Below the pieces are notes generated by a model. It saw only the letters and a list, made by a program, of their open reading frames with translations. It was not told the origin of the DNA and ran no database searches. Below are positions 43,326 to 51,450 of a DNA stretch of 64,000 nt, piece by piece. Position 1 is the first letter of the stretch. Every line of letters starts with the position of its first letter. The DNA is from a virus. The DNA lies in the IMG/VR virus record IMGVR_UViG_3300032241_002567, positions 79,837-143,836 of that record. One strand, given 5' to 3'. The translations under genes and the position numbers were made by a program.

Positions 43326-44070
43326 ACCAAAATGTTCTGTTATTCGAATCTTTTAATGATTCTCCTTTTTGATAAAAAACCCAATCTTCAAATTCTTTTG
43401 AGTCAGTAATGAATGGATTTTTCCAATCTTTTAATTGACCGCCATTTAAATTATAAGCTTTTAATGGTATTTCTTTACATAAATCTAAAATATCTGGACT
43501 TTGGTTTATAACAGTTTTAGCATCTAAAAAAGGATTTTCATCAAGATAATAAAGTATTGTTGAACGTAAATAATTACCAATCCCATTAAAATATTCTTGC
43601 TCTAACAAAGCTTCATAGATAGGTTTTTTAAAAATTGCTTTATCTAAATTATTTAAAATATTTTGTTTAAATAATTCATGTTCTTTTACAACATCTGGGC
43701 CTCTTTTTATCCCTTTAAATGGTTTACCAACAGAATATTTTGGTCCTAAAAATCCACCATATAAAGATAGTGACATACCAGTATTATCATCAAATTTCAA
43801 TCTTGTAAATTTTACATCATTCCATTTATTAGTTTGAATATATTTTAAACTACCACTCATACCCATAAAAATATGTATGGGTATTTTATCATCTAATTTT
43901 ATTATAAGTTCCTTACCGTTTGTATCAGCATTAATAGTAAAATTAGAATAATTTGTATCTAATTGTGGTTTATTTCCTTTTTCAACATGGAAAAGTTTTT
44001 CAAAAATTTTTTCTTGTGAATTAGCATTGATATAATCAGCACTAATTTTAACTTCGGCCCATTCTGGCAT
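43303..44070 (-). CDS. Fpg/Nei-family DNA glycosylase with zincless finger
   Basis: A 255-residue base-excision repair enzyme. The N-terminus MPEWAEVKIS gives the catalytic Pro2 and Glu3 exposed after Met removal. The H2TH helix region is QEYFNGIGNYLRSTILYYLD (the GIGN signature). The C-terminal zinc finger lacks all cysteines; instead GESLKDSNNRTFWYNKKW resembles the 'zincless finger' of NEIL1-type enzymes, which keeps the essential Arg. It is the last gene of a reverse-strand operon driven by a host-type promoter at ~45033-45063, so repair probably acts early. Confidence 0.83.
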   Translation of the reverse strand: MPEWAEVKISADYINANSQEKIFEKLFHVEKGNKPQLDTNYSNFTINADTNGKELIIKLDDKIPIHIFMGMSGSLKYIQTNKWNDVKFTRLKFDDNTGMSLSLYGGFLGPKYSVGKPFKGIKRGPDVVKEHELFKQNILNNLDKAIFKKPIYEALLEQEYFNGIGNYLRSTILYYLDENPFLDAKTVINQSPDILDLCKEIPLKAYNLNGGQLKDWKNPFITDSKEFEDWVFYQKGESLKDSNNRTFWYNKKWKQ

Positions 44071-44071
44071 A

Positions 44072-44377
44072 TTATTTTAATATTTCTTTTATTTTTAAAT
44101 CACGAATAAATGTTTTAGCAATAACCGATAAAATCTCGTGCATTTCTTTTGTATCTGTATAAAATATTATATTATTATTAGTATTAAAAAGATAAACTTG
44201 CTGTCTACCAGTGCCCATTAGTCTATCATTATGGAAATACTTATCATAGATTTTTTCATATGAATAATAACGAATTACATATTTGAAACGAGGTTTGAGA
44301 CTTTCAAATTCAATCTTTTTAATTTTTCTAACAATTATTTTACCGTTATTTTCTATTATATTAATCTTTAATATCAT
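44072..44377 (-). CDS. Hypothetical protein
   Basis: A 101-residue basic, beta-rich protein (VIRYYSYEKIYDKYFHNDRL; QVYLFNTNNNIIFYTDTKEM). No family recognised. It overlaps the upstream 2H phosphoesterase gene by 4 nt and ends 1 nt before the glycosylase start, so it belongs to that operon. Confidence 0.7.
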   Translation of the reverse strand: MILKINIIENNGKIIVRKIKKIEFESLKPRFKYVIRYYSYEKIYDKYFHNDRLMGTGRQQVYLFNTNNNIIFYTDTKEMHEILSVIAKTFIRDLKIKEILK

Positions 44378-45000
44378 TTTGTAATTTTATTTTTGACATC
44401 GGTATAATGTCCTTCTTTATAGAAGACTTTTTTACCATTAAATTCAAATTCATCAGGTGATGTAAAATAATTTACTTTAATATCATTATATTTGATAATA
44501 TCATGCTCTTCTAATGGTTTTCTTGATTCGGAACTTAATAAGTTAAAAGTTTTAATTATTTTAAAGATATATTCTGAATGATTTAAATTTAAATCATTCA
44601 GATATCCAATAGTTAAATGAAATCCAAAATATGGTTCTTTACTTAATCCCATTTCTTCTCTTATGCTTTCAGCTTGTGGACTATGCACTCTTAACCACCA
44701 ATGTTTAATGTTGGTTCTTGGTTCTATTTCGTAGAAAAAAGTTATTTCTTTACCATTATATTTACGAGCAATTTTATCAAATTTTTCTTGACTAATTTTA
44801 TCAGAAATTATAGTCACATGAGTTCCCCTTAGAGTTTTCACAAACTTTAAATTAAATCTTTGAGAAAGAAACCATGCATAATACTTATCTAAGTCACAGT
44901 TAAGCATAATCATAGCAACTTTTTTCCAATTTTGTTTTTCATGTTTTTTTGTTTTATTTTCTGGCTGAAAAACTAATTTACCTTTACACTCTATGACCAT
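44374..45000 (-). CDS. 2H phosphoesterase, possible Acb1-type anti-CBASS enzyme
   Basis: A 208-residue protein with the two HxTx motifs of the 2H fold: GTHVTIISD (H61, T63) and FGFHLTIGYL (H128, T130), 67 residues apart. The family includes 2'-5' RNA ligase-like enzymes and T4 57B/Acb1, which cleaves cyclic oligonucleotide signals of CBASS defence. The spacing and surroundings (IKHWWLRV between the motifs, early expression) resemble 57B-like proteins as I remember them. It is first in its operon, with a perfect host-type promoter about 33 nt upstream. The anti-CBASS role is inferred. Confidence 0.72.
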   Translation of the reverse strand: MVIECKGKLVFQPENKTKKHEKQNWKKVAMIMLNCDLDKYYAWFLSQRFNLKFVKTLRGTHVTIISDKISQEKFDKIARKYNGKEITFFYEIEPRTNIKHWWLRVHSPQAESIREEMGLSKEPYFGFHLTIGYLNDLNLNHSEYIFKIIKTFNLLSSESRKPLEEHDIIKYNDIKVNYFTSPDEFEFNGKKVFYKEGHYTDVKNKITK

Positions 45001-45032
45001 TTTGGATACAATTTTCGTTAAACAAAGTTAAA

Positions 45033-45063
45033 CAAAGTTAATCAGAAAAACAAAAAAATCAAA
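45033..45063 (-). promoter_or_regulatory. Host-type (Bacteroidota) promoter
   Basis: Read on the reverse strand: TTTG (45063-45060), 19-nt spacer, TAACTTTG (45040-45033), an exact fit to TTTG-N19-TAnnTTTG. A second copy of TTAACTTTGTTT lies 10 nt downstream as a direct repeat. It faces the 2H phosphoesterase operon. Confidence 0.8.
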
Positions 45064-45100
45064 TATATAAAAATAATATATAAGAAAAATAAGTTATTTT

Positions 45101-45289
45101 ATGGGAAACGAATTTTTAATCAAAAATACTAATAACCTTTCAAAAGATGATTTGACTATGTTAAGAGAGAAATTTATCTCTGAATATTCAAGAAAGAAAG
45201 GATGGGATAAAAACCATTTGACACCAGAGCAATTATTAGAAATCGTGCAACAAAAAGCATACTCAAATCCTGGAATTATTAAAAGTTAA
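45101..45289 (+). CDS. Small hypothetical protein
   Basis: A 62-residue, charged helical protein (MGNEFLIKNTNNLSKDDLTM; RKKGWDKNHLTPEQLLEIV). The end resembles an acyl-carrier- or helix-bundle-like motif but no family is recognised. It has a late-type ATATATAAGA leader and a terminator. Confidence 0.65.
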   Translation: MGNEFLIKNTNNLSKDDLTMLREKFISEYSRKKGWDKNHLTPEQLLEIVQQKAYSNPGIIKS

Positions 45290-45290
45290 A

Positions 45291-45318
45291 TAAAACCCAT
45301 CATAAGGTGGGTTTTTTA
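45291..45318. terminator. Intrinsic terminator
   Basis: AAACCCATC / GGTGGGTTT hairpin (GU pair) followed by a T run, between genes ending at 45289 and starting at 45359. Confidence 0.75.
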
Positions 45319-45358
45319 AAACCTTTTAATTTTTATTAATATAAAAAATAAAAATTAA

Positions 45359-46126
45359 ATGGAATTACAAAATATACCAAAAATTACTTATGTAATTGCT
45401 TATCAACATAAACCAGATAGGCTTATGAATCTTCGTAGAGTTTTAGAATGGTTGGCTCCTTTTGGTGGAATGAATGTTATTATAGTTGAGCAAGATAAAA
45501 AATCTAAAATTTCTGATCTTAATTTAAGGGCAAAACATATTTTTATTAAATCAGATCTACCTTTTAACAAAGCATGGGCATTTAATGTTTCTTTAAAGTA
45601 TTGTACTACACCAATTATTATTTATGGTGATTCAGATTTAATTATGAATCCACAGTCATTCCTACAAGCTGTGCAAACATTAGAAAATTATGATTTTGTA
45701 AATCCTTATAATTCGGTAATTGACCTATCACCACAAGAATCTATGATGGATTTAAATTCTATCTTACAAATAAACAGAATAGGACGAGGTGAAGCAGAAG
45801 ATGATATACAAAAAGTTCCTATCTGTGGTGGTATAATTATGTTTAAAAAGGATAAGTTATATGAAATTGGTGGATGGAACGAAAGTTTTTATGGATGGGG
45901 AGCAGAGGACGACTTTGAATCTTTAAAGGTTAAAACTTTTTTAAAATGGATTACATTGCCAAATAAATGCTATCACTTTTATCACGAAAAGTCAAAAATA
46001 GATATGAAATTATATCAAAGAAATTTAGAAATTTTAAACCATTTTAATAAATGCACAAAAGAACAAATGCAGAATCATATTAACATGACAATTAATAAAA
46101 TCGGGCAAGTTAATCTACATAGTTAA
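45359..46126 (+). CDS. Glycosyltransferase, GT-A fold (GT2/galactosyltransferase type)
   Basis: A 255-residue sugar transferase. The N-terminal strand is KITYVIAYQHKPDRLMNLRR, the metal-binding DxD is IIIYGDSDLIM (D91-S92-D93), and the acceptor-side motif is IGGWNESFYGWGAEDDFES, typical of GT7/GT2 C-terminal domains. A lone phage GT commonly glycosylates modified DNA bases or host surface sugars; no hydroxymethylase is visible here, so the target is open. The C-terminus is a helical tail. Confidence 0.85.
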   Translation: MELQNIPKITYVIAYQHKPDRLMNLRRVLEWLAPFGGMNVIIVEQDKKSKISDLNLRAKHIFIKSDLPFNKAWAFNVSLKYCTTPIIIYGDSDLIMNPQSFLQAVQTLENYDFVNPYNSVIDLSPQESMMDLNSILQINRIGRGEAEDDIQKVPICGGIIMFKKDKLYEIGGWNESFYGWGAEDDFESLKVKTFLKWITLPNKCYHFYHEKSKIDMKLYQRNLEILNHFNKCTKEQMQNHINMTINKIGQVNLHS

Positions 46127-46400
46127 TTCCTTATTTAACAAAATATCGATTTCTTTTATTTTAAAATATGGTATCCTTATTAAACGAATATTGTTTTTTT
46201 GACAATATTCGTTTTTTATTTTATCGTTATTTTGTCTATATTCAAAGCCAATAATTCCACCAAAATATTCAACTGGTTCAAAGTGTTGAATGCCATCAAA
46301 TTCAATAATGGTGTTTATATCCTCTATATAAAAATCGAATGGTAATTTTTCTTTATTTCTACAATCATCAAATGTATCAGCTTTAAAAAATTCTAAATTA
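46115..46400 (-). pseudogene. Relic of a Vsr/EDxHD-like endonuclease domain
   Basis: Read on the reverse strand, an open frame without any start codon encodes DTFDDCRNKEKLPFDFYIED, then NTIIEFDGIQHFEPVEYFGG, YCQKNNIRLIRIPYFKIK and a stop at 46115-46117. It is the same nuclease domain as the fragment at 49085-49393, in the form normally found at the C-terminus of phage zinc-repeat endonucleases. Everything upstream of the domain is gone, and it abuts the terminase relic in antisense near 46380. It also overlaps the last codons of the glycosyltransferase by 12 nt. Confidence 0.7.
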
Positions 46401-46734
46401 GTAATTTCTTCAACTCCAAATGGTGAAGGTAATTTATTTCATAAATTATATTTAGATTCTAAAAGAGAAGAAGGTGATAAAGAAAAAAAATTCATTTAAA
46501 TTAATTGAAACACCATATTCAGTTATACCAAATAGAGATGAAAAATGGATTGAAGAAATTATAAAAAGTTGGGGTGGTAATAGAGATATATTTGAGCAGG
46601 AATATAATTTGAAATTTTTAACTAAAAATAATTTAGAAAAAGATATAGAAAAAGTAAAAATTGATAATAATAAAATTATGACTAAATTAAACGATATAGA
46701 AAAATTATTATTACAAATACTCAATAAATAAAAA
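46374..46734 (+). pseudogene. Relic of a second large terminase (gp17-like) fragment, frameshifted
   Basis: Translation from ~46374 gives VSALKNSKLVISSTPNGEGN, LFHKLYLDSKREEGDKEKK, then a stop. This parallels VSAVNNSKIVITSTPKGMNL and FYKLLIDSERDE of the intact terminase at 12041. One base removed from the A8 run at ~46482-46489 restores the frame into FKLIETPYSVIPNRDEKW and IKSWGGNRDIFEQEYNLKF, matching the part of gp17 after the coupling motif (compare GGEDAFNQEYGLRF). It ends in a short coiled coil. Walker motifs and nuclease are absent. A GTG at 46474 could start an 85-residue product of the second half. Confidence 0.75.
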
Positions 46735-46756
46735 AGCACCTTAAAGGTGCTTTTTT
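46730..46756. terminator. Bidirectional terminator
   Basis: AAAAAAGCACCTT / AAGGTGCTTTTTT perfect hairpin at the end of the terminase relic and of the convergent gene at 46755. Confidence 0.8.
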
Positions 46757-47204
46757 AATCAATTTTAAATTTTAAATCATATAAATATTTTAATAAACCA
46801 TCAAAATCTTCACATAAATTTGAACGGCTACTATTCATAACATAAAGTGTTGCCCCCCATTTACCATCATTAAAAGAGAATATATCTAGATAATTATTTA
46901 CTAAAACTCTTCCTTCATCAATAACTTTATAAATCTCAACTTTGATATAATCCGCATAAGTTTCGGGTTCTTCAATTAATTTTTTTTCGTTATGATCTAA
47001 CCTATATTGCTTGCTCTGTGTCATTATTTTTTGAATAGAAGATTCTTTATTATTGTTGATAAAAATATTTCTTAATAAGAGTATCTTATCTTCTGTTGGA
47101 TTAATTACATCCTTTTCAGTATATTCATAACTACCCATTATACGATAAGGTAAAATAGGCATATTATAATCATTTAATCCATAATTCTTATTGACAAATT
47201 GCAT
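46755..47204 (-). CDS. Hypothetical protein
   Basis: A 149-residue protein (MQFVNKNYGLNDYNMPILPY start) with an ATLYVMNSSRSNLCEDFDGL segment. No family recognised. Its start shares one base with the previous stop (TAATG), so it is coupled to the gene at 47204-47773. Confidence 0.65.
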   Translation of the reverse strand: MQFVNKNYGLNDYNMPILPYRIMGSYEYTEKDVINPTEDKILLLRNIFINNNKESSIQKIMTQSKQYRLDHNEKKLIEEPETYADYIKVEIYKVIDEGRVLVNNYLDIFSFNDGKWGATLYVMNSSRSNLCEDFDGLLKYLYDLKFKID

Positions 47205-47773
47205 TAGTAATTAACTCTTAATTTTTCATATTTCATTAATAATTTATACATTTTTTCATATTCAGAATCTAAATCAGTAATTATTCTTTGACTCCACATA
47301 TTATTATTGAAATATTCAACAACCATTCCTTCTTTTAAATGTTCCTTTTTCTTTGGAAAATAGTATCTTTTTTGTTCAGTTAAAGTAAATGTTATTCCTT
47401 CATGTATGAAGACTCTTTTATCCATACTATTATCATAGTATTTAACTTCCATAGGAAATTTTTCTCCATTCCATAACATTCTTGTTAGGATTTTATCTCC
47501 TTTATATTTTAAAATAATTTCATTAAAACGAAATTGATTAATTAATAAATTAGCTTCTTTTTCTAAGACTTGATTATTTTCTGGTGTAAAAGCTATATAA
47601 TATTTCTCATAAACCGCATTTTGCAATCCCCATATAGGCACAATTGTATAATTCATAGAATATAATAGATTTAAAAACATATTATTTCTATGACTATTTT
47701 CCTTTTCGGATAGTCCATCAATTTCAGGTGTGGCAATTATATATGATAAATTAGAATCATTTAAATTAATCAT
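47204..47773 (-). CDS. Hypothetical protein, DUF3293-like N-terminal half
   Basis: A 189-residue protein. ENSHRNNMFLNLLYSMNYTI, VPIWGLQ, KYYIAFTPENNQVLEKEANL and INQFRFNEIILKYKGD follow the pattern of small DUF3293-type proteins common in phages (conserved N..R...L...L, a Gly/Glu block, then an FxQ-x-hhh strand). No catalytic activity is known to me. A late-type AATATATAGTAT box lies directly upstream. Confidence 0.62.
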   Translation of the reverse strand: MINLNDSNLSYIIATPEIDGLSEKENSHRNNMFLNLLYSMNYTIVPIWGLQNAVYEKYYIAFTPENNQVLEKEANLLINQFRFNEIILKYKGDKILTRMLWNGEKFPMEVKYYDNSMDKRVFIHEGITFTLTEQKRYYFPKKKEHLKEGMVVEYFNNNMWSQRIITDLDSEYEKMYKLLMKYEKLRVNY

Positions 47774-47801
47774 ATACTATATATTAAAAATAATTATTTA
47801 A

Positions 47802-49010
47802 CTAAAAATTATATTCTCTATCTATAAAATTAAATTCCTCCAAAAGCATAGAATCCATAAGATATTGCACTTGTTGTTTATATTGGTCTTGAACTATGAT
47901 ACTATCATGAATTGTTACAATATTAATATCTGGATTGATTAACAAAATAGTTTTAATTACTTTATTAAAGATAAAATTTGATTCTAGATTTTGTAATTTA
48001 TGTGAAATTATACGGTAATCATCATATATTTTTTTATATTCAACAATAAAATTATATATTTTTGGGAATAATTTTGCGAATGGATTTTCTTTTTTACTAT
48101 TATTTCTACCAAATAATGTAATATAAACTAATTCTTTACATTCTTTTTTATTTTTAATATTTGAATTATCCATTAAAAATTGATAAAATTTGCCATGTAT
48201 AACTAAATAACTAAACACTTTAAATTCGTGTGTTTTCTGTATATTTATACCCTCTTCATTTATAATTTTTGTTAAAAACAACGGTTGTGAATTAGAAATA
48301 TCTATTTCACATGTTGGTTTATTTTTTATAAGAAGGCAATTTTTGCGAATAAATGATTTCAAAATAGTAAAATTTGTATGCACTCTTCCAAAAGAGTCAA
48401 AATGATAAAAGATATGTTTATCATAGATTGATTCAACTGAATATTTATTTTTATTATAAGAATCTTTATCTTGAATTGTATTATTTAAATAAAATAAAGC
48501 TTTATCTATTTCTATCGAAGCTGTAAATAAATCAGATACTATTTTTTGTTTAATTTCTGGTCTAATAGAATTTATTAAAATGTCGTTATTATCAATAGCA
48601 CTTACTGCATTTTTATATTTTTTTAATAATGTTATATTTGAATTTTTATAGCGTAAAATATCATCAGTTATAATTGATTCATCTAATTTATAAATTCTAG
48701 TATTTTTACCTTGTTTATATTCTTTGATAATATGTAATATTTTTTCACTAACAAGATATTCCATGTGAAAATTATATAAATAACCATATTTCTCTTTAAG
48801 AATTACGGCTGATAAATGAAATATATTTTCTTTACGAAAATAATACCTTAAAAGTAGGTTATGTATTATATCAATAATATATTCCGGTTTTAGTTTTTTT
48901 CCTCTATACAAGATATATTTTTGTTCCGCTATATCCTTTATAGATTTTGGTAAAAATTGTAATGAGTATTTTTTGGTTTGTAATTTAGATTTTATTGTAG
49001 TTTGCAGCAT
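47802..49010 (-). CDS. Putative family A-type polymerase palm protein
   Basis: A 402-residue protein. The C-terminal ~230 residues hold an ordered set resembling a polymerase palm: FYHFDSFGRVHTNFTILKSF, then CEIDISNSQPLFLTKII (motif A-like D-x-S), YITLFGRNNSKKENPFAKLF (motif B-like basic helix), LESNFIFNKVI and NIVTIHDSIIV (motif C-like H-D-S, as the VHD of Pol I). There is no exonuclease or recognisable thumb. It could be a small polymerase, a primase-like enzyme or a degenerate relative; this reading needs structural comparison. The N-terminal half is helical and basic. Confidence 0.6.
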   Translation of the reverse strand: MLQTTIKSKLQTKKYSLQFLPKSIKDIAEQKYILYRGKKLKPEYIIDIIHNLLLRYYFRKENIFHLSAVILKEKYGYLYNFHMEYLVSEKILHIIKEYKQGKNTRIYKLDESIITDDILRYKNSNITLLKKYKNAVSAIDNNDILINSIRPEIKQKIVSDLFTASIEIDKALFYLNNTIQDKDSYNKNKYSVESIYDKHIFYHFDSFGRVHTNFTILKSFIRKNCLLIKNKPTCEIDISNSQPLFLTKIINEEGINIQKTHEFKVFSYLVIHGKFYQFLMDNSNIKNKKECKELVYITLFGRNNSKKENPFAKLFPKIYNFIVEYKKIYDDYRIISHKLQNLESNFIFNKVIKTILLINPDINIVTIHDSIIVQDQYKQQVQYLMDSMLLEEFNFIDREYNF

Positions 49011-49084
49011 TAAAAAATCTGTATTTTAATATTAAATATATATTTATACAAAAGTTTAATTCTAAATGTATATTCTTTTTATAA

Positions 49085-49393
49085 AATATTATTTTTAATA
49101 TATTTTTTTTAAATAATATTAAATTTGATAGAGAAAAAACTTTTAATGATTGTAAAAACGAAAGACTATTGCCGTTTGATTTTTATATTGAAAATTATAA
49201 TTTAATTATTGAATTTGACGGAAAACAACATTTTGAACCAATAAGTAGATTTGGAGGAGAAGAAGGCTTTAATAAAATAAAAATAAATGATGCCATCAAA
49301 AATAATTATTGTAAATTACATAAAATAAATTTGATCAGGATAAATTATCGACAAAATATATCTAATATATTAGATAATTTTTTTAATATATAA
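49085..49393 (+). pseudogene. Second relic of a Vsr/EDxHD-like endonuclease domain
   Basis: An open frame from 49085 to the stop at 49391-49393 with no ATG; only a TTG at 49169 inside the domain could start it. It encodes NNIKFDREKTFNDCKNERLL, PFDFYIENYNLIIEFDGKQH, FEPISRFGGEEGF and HKINLIRINYR. The first block is normally preceded by zinc-repeat modules, all missing here. It is homologous to the relic at 46115, suggesting repeated invasion and loss. Confidence 0.7.
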
Positions 49394-49396
49394 ATT

Positions 49397-49753
49397 ATGG
49401 AAAAATTTTCTAATTTAAATAATTATAAGATTAATATAGGTTGTCATAAATTAAATAGTGAAATTTTGTATATAACCGAAAATAATAAACAAGTCGGTAG
49501 TTTAATCCTTTGTTTTTCACCAGATGGCAAAGCATCTGTTTTTTCTGTTTCTATTTTAGAAAAATGGAGAGGTAAAGGTTATAGTAAAAAACTTATGAAA
49601 TCTGCAATAGATAGGTCAAGACAAAAAGGTTGTAAAATACTGGAATTAAACACCGAAACTACAAATACTGTTGCTAATAATTTATACAAAAGTTTAGGTT
49701 TTGAATTAAAAGGTTTATTAGATGATTATAATAATTATCAATTAGTCCTCTAA
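49397..49753 (+). CDS. GNAT-family N-acetyltransferase
   Basis: A 118-residue protein with VSILEKWRGKGYSKKLMKSA (R/QxxGxG/A acetyl-CoA site), KILELNTETTNTVANNLYKS and LGFELKG, the motif B pattern with terminal strand. The substrate is unknown. It is the second GNAT in the window. It converges on the gene ending at 49742 with a 12-nt overlap. Confidence 0.83.
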   Translation: MEKFSNLNNYKINIGCHKLNSEILYITENNKQVGSLILCFSPDGKASVFSVSILEKWRGKGYSKKLMKSAIDRSRQKGCKILELNTETTNTVANNLYKSLGFELKGLLDDYNNYQLVL

Positions 49754-50215
49754 TATTTGATTAATTCTATTTTCTCTGAATTTGGCCAATTCAACTAAAA
49801 CGCCAGAAGAAATCATATCATAAATAAACTGTTTATGAATTTCTTTATCAGTAGATATATACATTATATCATTTAATTTTATTTTAACTGGCTTTAATGT
49901 GAACCTATCGAAATAAACATCATAAACATCTCCTTGTATAAAATTTTCTTTTGTAGGACCAGTATAAAGATGTTTAATTATAATTGGTTTCCACTTTATT
50001 TCTGGGTTAATAATTAAATTAATTGTATCTTTATCTCTACAATAGACTTCAACTTTACCATAAGATTCAATTATAGAGTCCTTTTCTTCCATCAAAGAAT
50101 CTAAAAAATTCTCCACTTCATATTTGATATTACTTCTAACATAATCAGAATTTTGTTTTCCAATCCATTTATTAATAATAATTTTTATATCTTGTTGTAT
50201 TGTTTCTCTATCCAT
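49742..50215 (-). CDS. Protein with FRENRINQILED C-terminal tail, primase/structural domain unknown
   Basis: A 157-residue protein. The N-terminus is helical (IKIIINKWIGKQNSDYVRSN), the middle is beta-rich (KVEVYCRDKDTINLIINPEI) and the C-terminus LAKFRENRINQILED matches the tail of the 84-residue protein at 30156. The first ~100 residues resemble small phage tail-tube-initiator-like proteins only vaguely; I give no function. Coupled to the upstream zinc-ribbon gene by a TAATG junction. Confidence 0.65.
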   Translation of the reverse strand: MDRETIQQDIKIIINKWIGKQNSDYVRSNIKYEVENFLDSLMEEKDSIIESYGKVEVYCRDKDTINLIINPEIKWKPIIIKHLYTGPTKENFIQGDVYDVYFDRFTLKPVKIKLNDIMYISTDKEIHKQFIYDMISSGVLVELAKFRENRINQILED

Positions 50216-50451
50216 TATAAATCCTTTAAGAATTCATCTAAATCAATATCTTCTATTTCAGATATAGTTTTGTTATTAGTTTCTAAATATTTCTTTTTGT
50301 ATTCTTCTCTTATTTCCGTAACGTGCGGGCAGTTATTACAATATTTGTTTGTTTTTTTAAACTCATCAATTGACTTTTTCTCACCACAACCTTCACAAAC
50401 TTTATATAAAGCATTTTCTCTGGCTTTTTCAAATAATTTTCCCTTAACCAT
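50215..50451 (-). CDS. Small zinc-ribbon protein
   Basis: A 78-residue protein with two CxxC pairs (VCEGCGEKKSIDEF; KYCNNCPHV), a likely Zn site of the recombination endonuclease VII/HNH-associated type but without the HNH residues. The acidic C-terminus ends DLDEFLKDL. Function unknown. Confidence 0.7.
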   Translation of the reverse strand: MVKGKLFEKARENALYKVCEGCGEKKSIDEFKKTNKYCNNCPHVTEIREEYKKKYLETNNKTISEIEDIDLDEFLKDL

Positions 50452-50496
50452 ATAAATTTATTTTTAATTTATATGGTTTGCTCCATGATTTGTTTT

Positions 50497-51450
50497 TTAA
50501 CTTTTAATACTTGTTGAAGTTAAAATTTCAGCAGCATCTTGACCTCTTGAAGAATTATCAGCACTAATTAAATTTTTTCTATAAACCGTTTCTATTTTAT
50601 ATTTTTCTTTATTAAAAAAATCTTGAAATAAATCTAAATCATGATTACTATAAATTATATAGTCTAAATTATCTACATAAGTTAAAAGTTTTAACTGCTC
50701 TTCTTTTCCGAATGCATCTTTATTATAAGAATTCTCTTTTATATCTTTATTCATATATGGTGGATCAAAATAAAAAATAGATTCTTTAGATAAATGTTTA
50801 AAATTTTCAATAAATTCATCATAGGGTAAATTGTAAAAAGAAACATTTACCTCATTAAAAAATTTATTATATTCTTTAATAGTATTATATCTATTTTCTA
50901 AATTAATCTTTTTATTAGTCCAACCATAAGGTGAATTATTCATTCCTGATTTATTTTCTCTATATAATCCATTAAAAGCTCTATACATTATAAATAAAAA
51001 ATAAGCAGCTGAATTAACATCACCTATGTTATTTTTAACTCTATTAAATTGTTTGCGTATATCTAAATAATAATTATTAGCATTTAACATTAATGTTTTT
51101 AAGGCTTCTTTATCTTTTGTTTTGTTTAAAACAAATGACTCTTCTGGAATTAAAGAAGTATGTTTAATTTCTATTTCTGATAATTTTTGGAATAATTCTT
51201 CATGGTTTGTTTTAACCATTAAATAAACATTTATTAAACTCTTATTAATATCATTAAGAATTAATTTTTCAATTTTAAATTTTTTAAATGTTTCAATAGA
51301 GCCGATTACCGAACCTAAACTACCACAAAATGGTTCAATATAATATTTTATTTTATTATTATATTCTAAAATATTTTTAATTTCTGTATTTATTTTTGAT
51401 GAAAGCCATTTTTTGCCTCCTATCCAATCGAAAAGTTTTGTATCTATCAT
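50497..51450 (-). CDS. DNA adenine methyltransferase (Dam/D12 class)
   Basis: A 317-residue N6-adenine methyltransferase. Motif X/start is LFDWIGGKKWLSSKI, motif I (SAM) is YIEPFCGSLGSV and motif IV is IFYFDPPYMNK (DPPY). The length and order fit the alpha-class D12 family, as in T4 Dam, which often targets GATC. It overlaps the upstream methyltransferase gene by 4 nt (ATGA), so two modification enzymes are co-translated. Confidence 0.92.
   Translation of the reverse strand: MIDTKLFDWIGGKKWLSSKINTEIKNILEYNNKIKYYIEPFCGSLGSVIGSIETFKKFKIEKLILNDINKSLINVYLMVKTNHEELFQKLSEIEIKHTSLIPEESFVLNKTKDKEALKTLMLNANNYYLDIRKQFNRVKNNIGDVNSAAYFLFIMYRAFNGLYRENKSGMNNSPYGWTNKKINLENRYNTIKEYNKFFNEVNVSFYNLPYDEFIENFKHLSKESIFYFDPPYMNKDIKENSYNKDAFGKEEQLKLLTYVDNLDYIIYSNHDLDLFQDFFNKEKYKIETVYRKNLISADNSSRGQDAAEILTSTSIKS

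Noticed and set aside
46452-46739. Reverse-strand hydrophobic ORF of 95 codons
   Set aside because: Antisense to the terminase relic and the terminator; Phe/Ser-rich as expected from the reverse complement of Lys/Glu codons.
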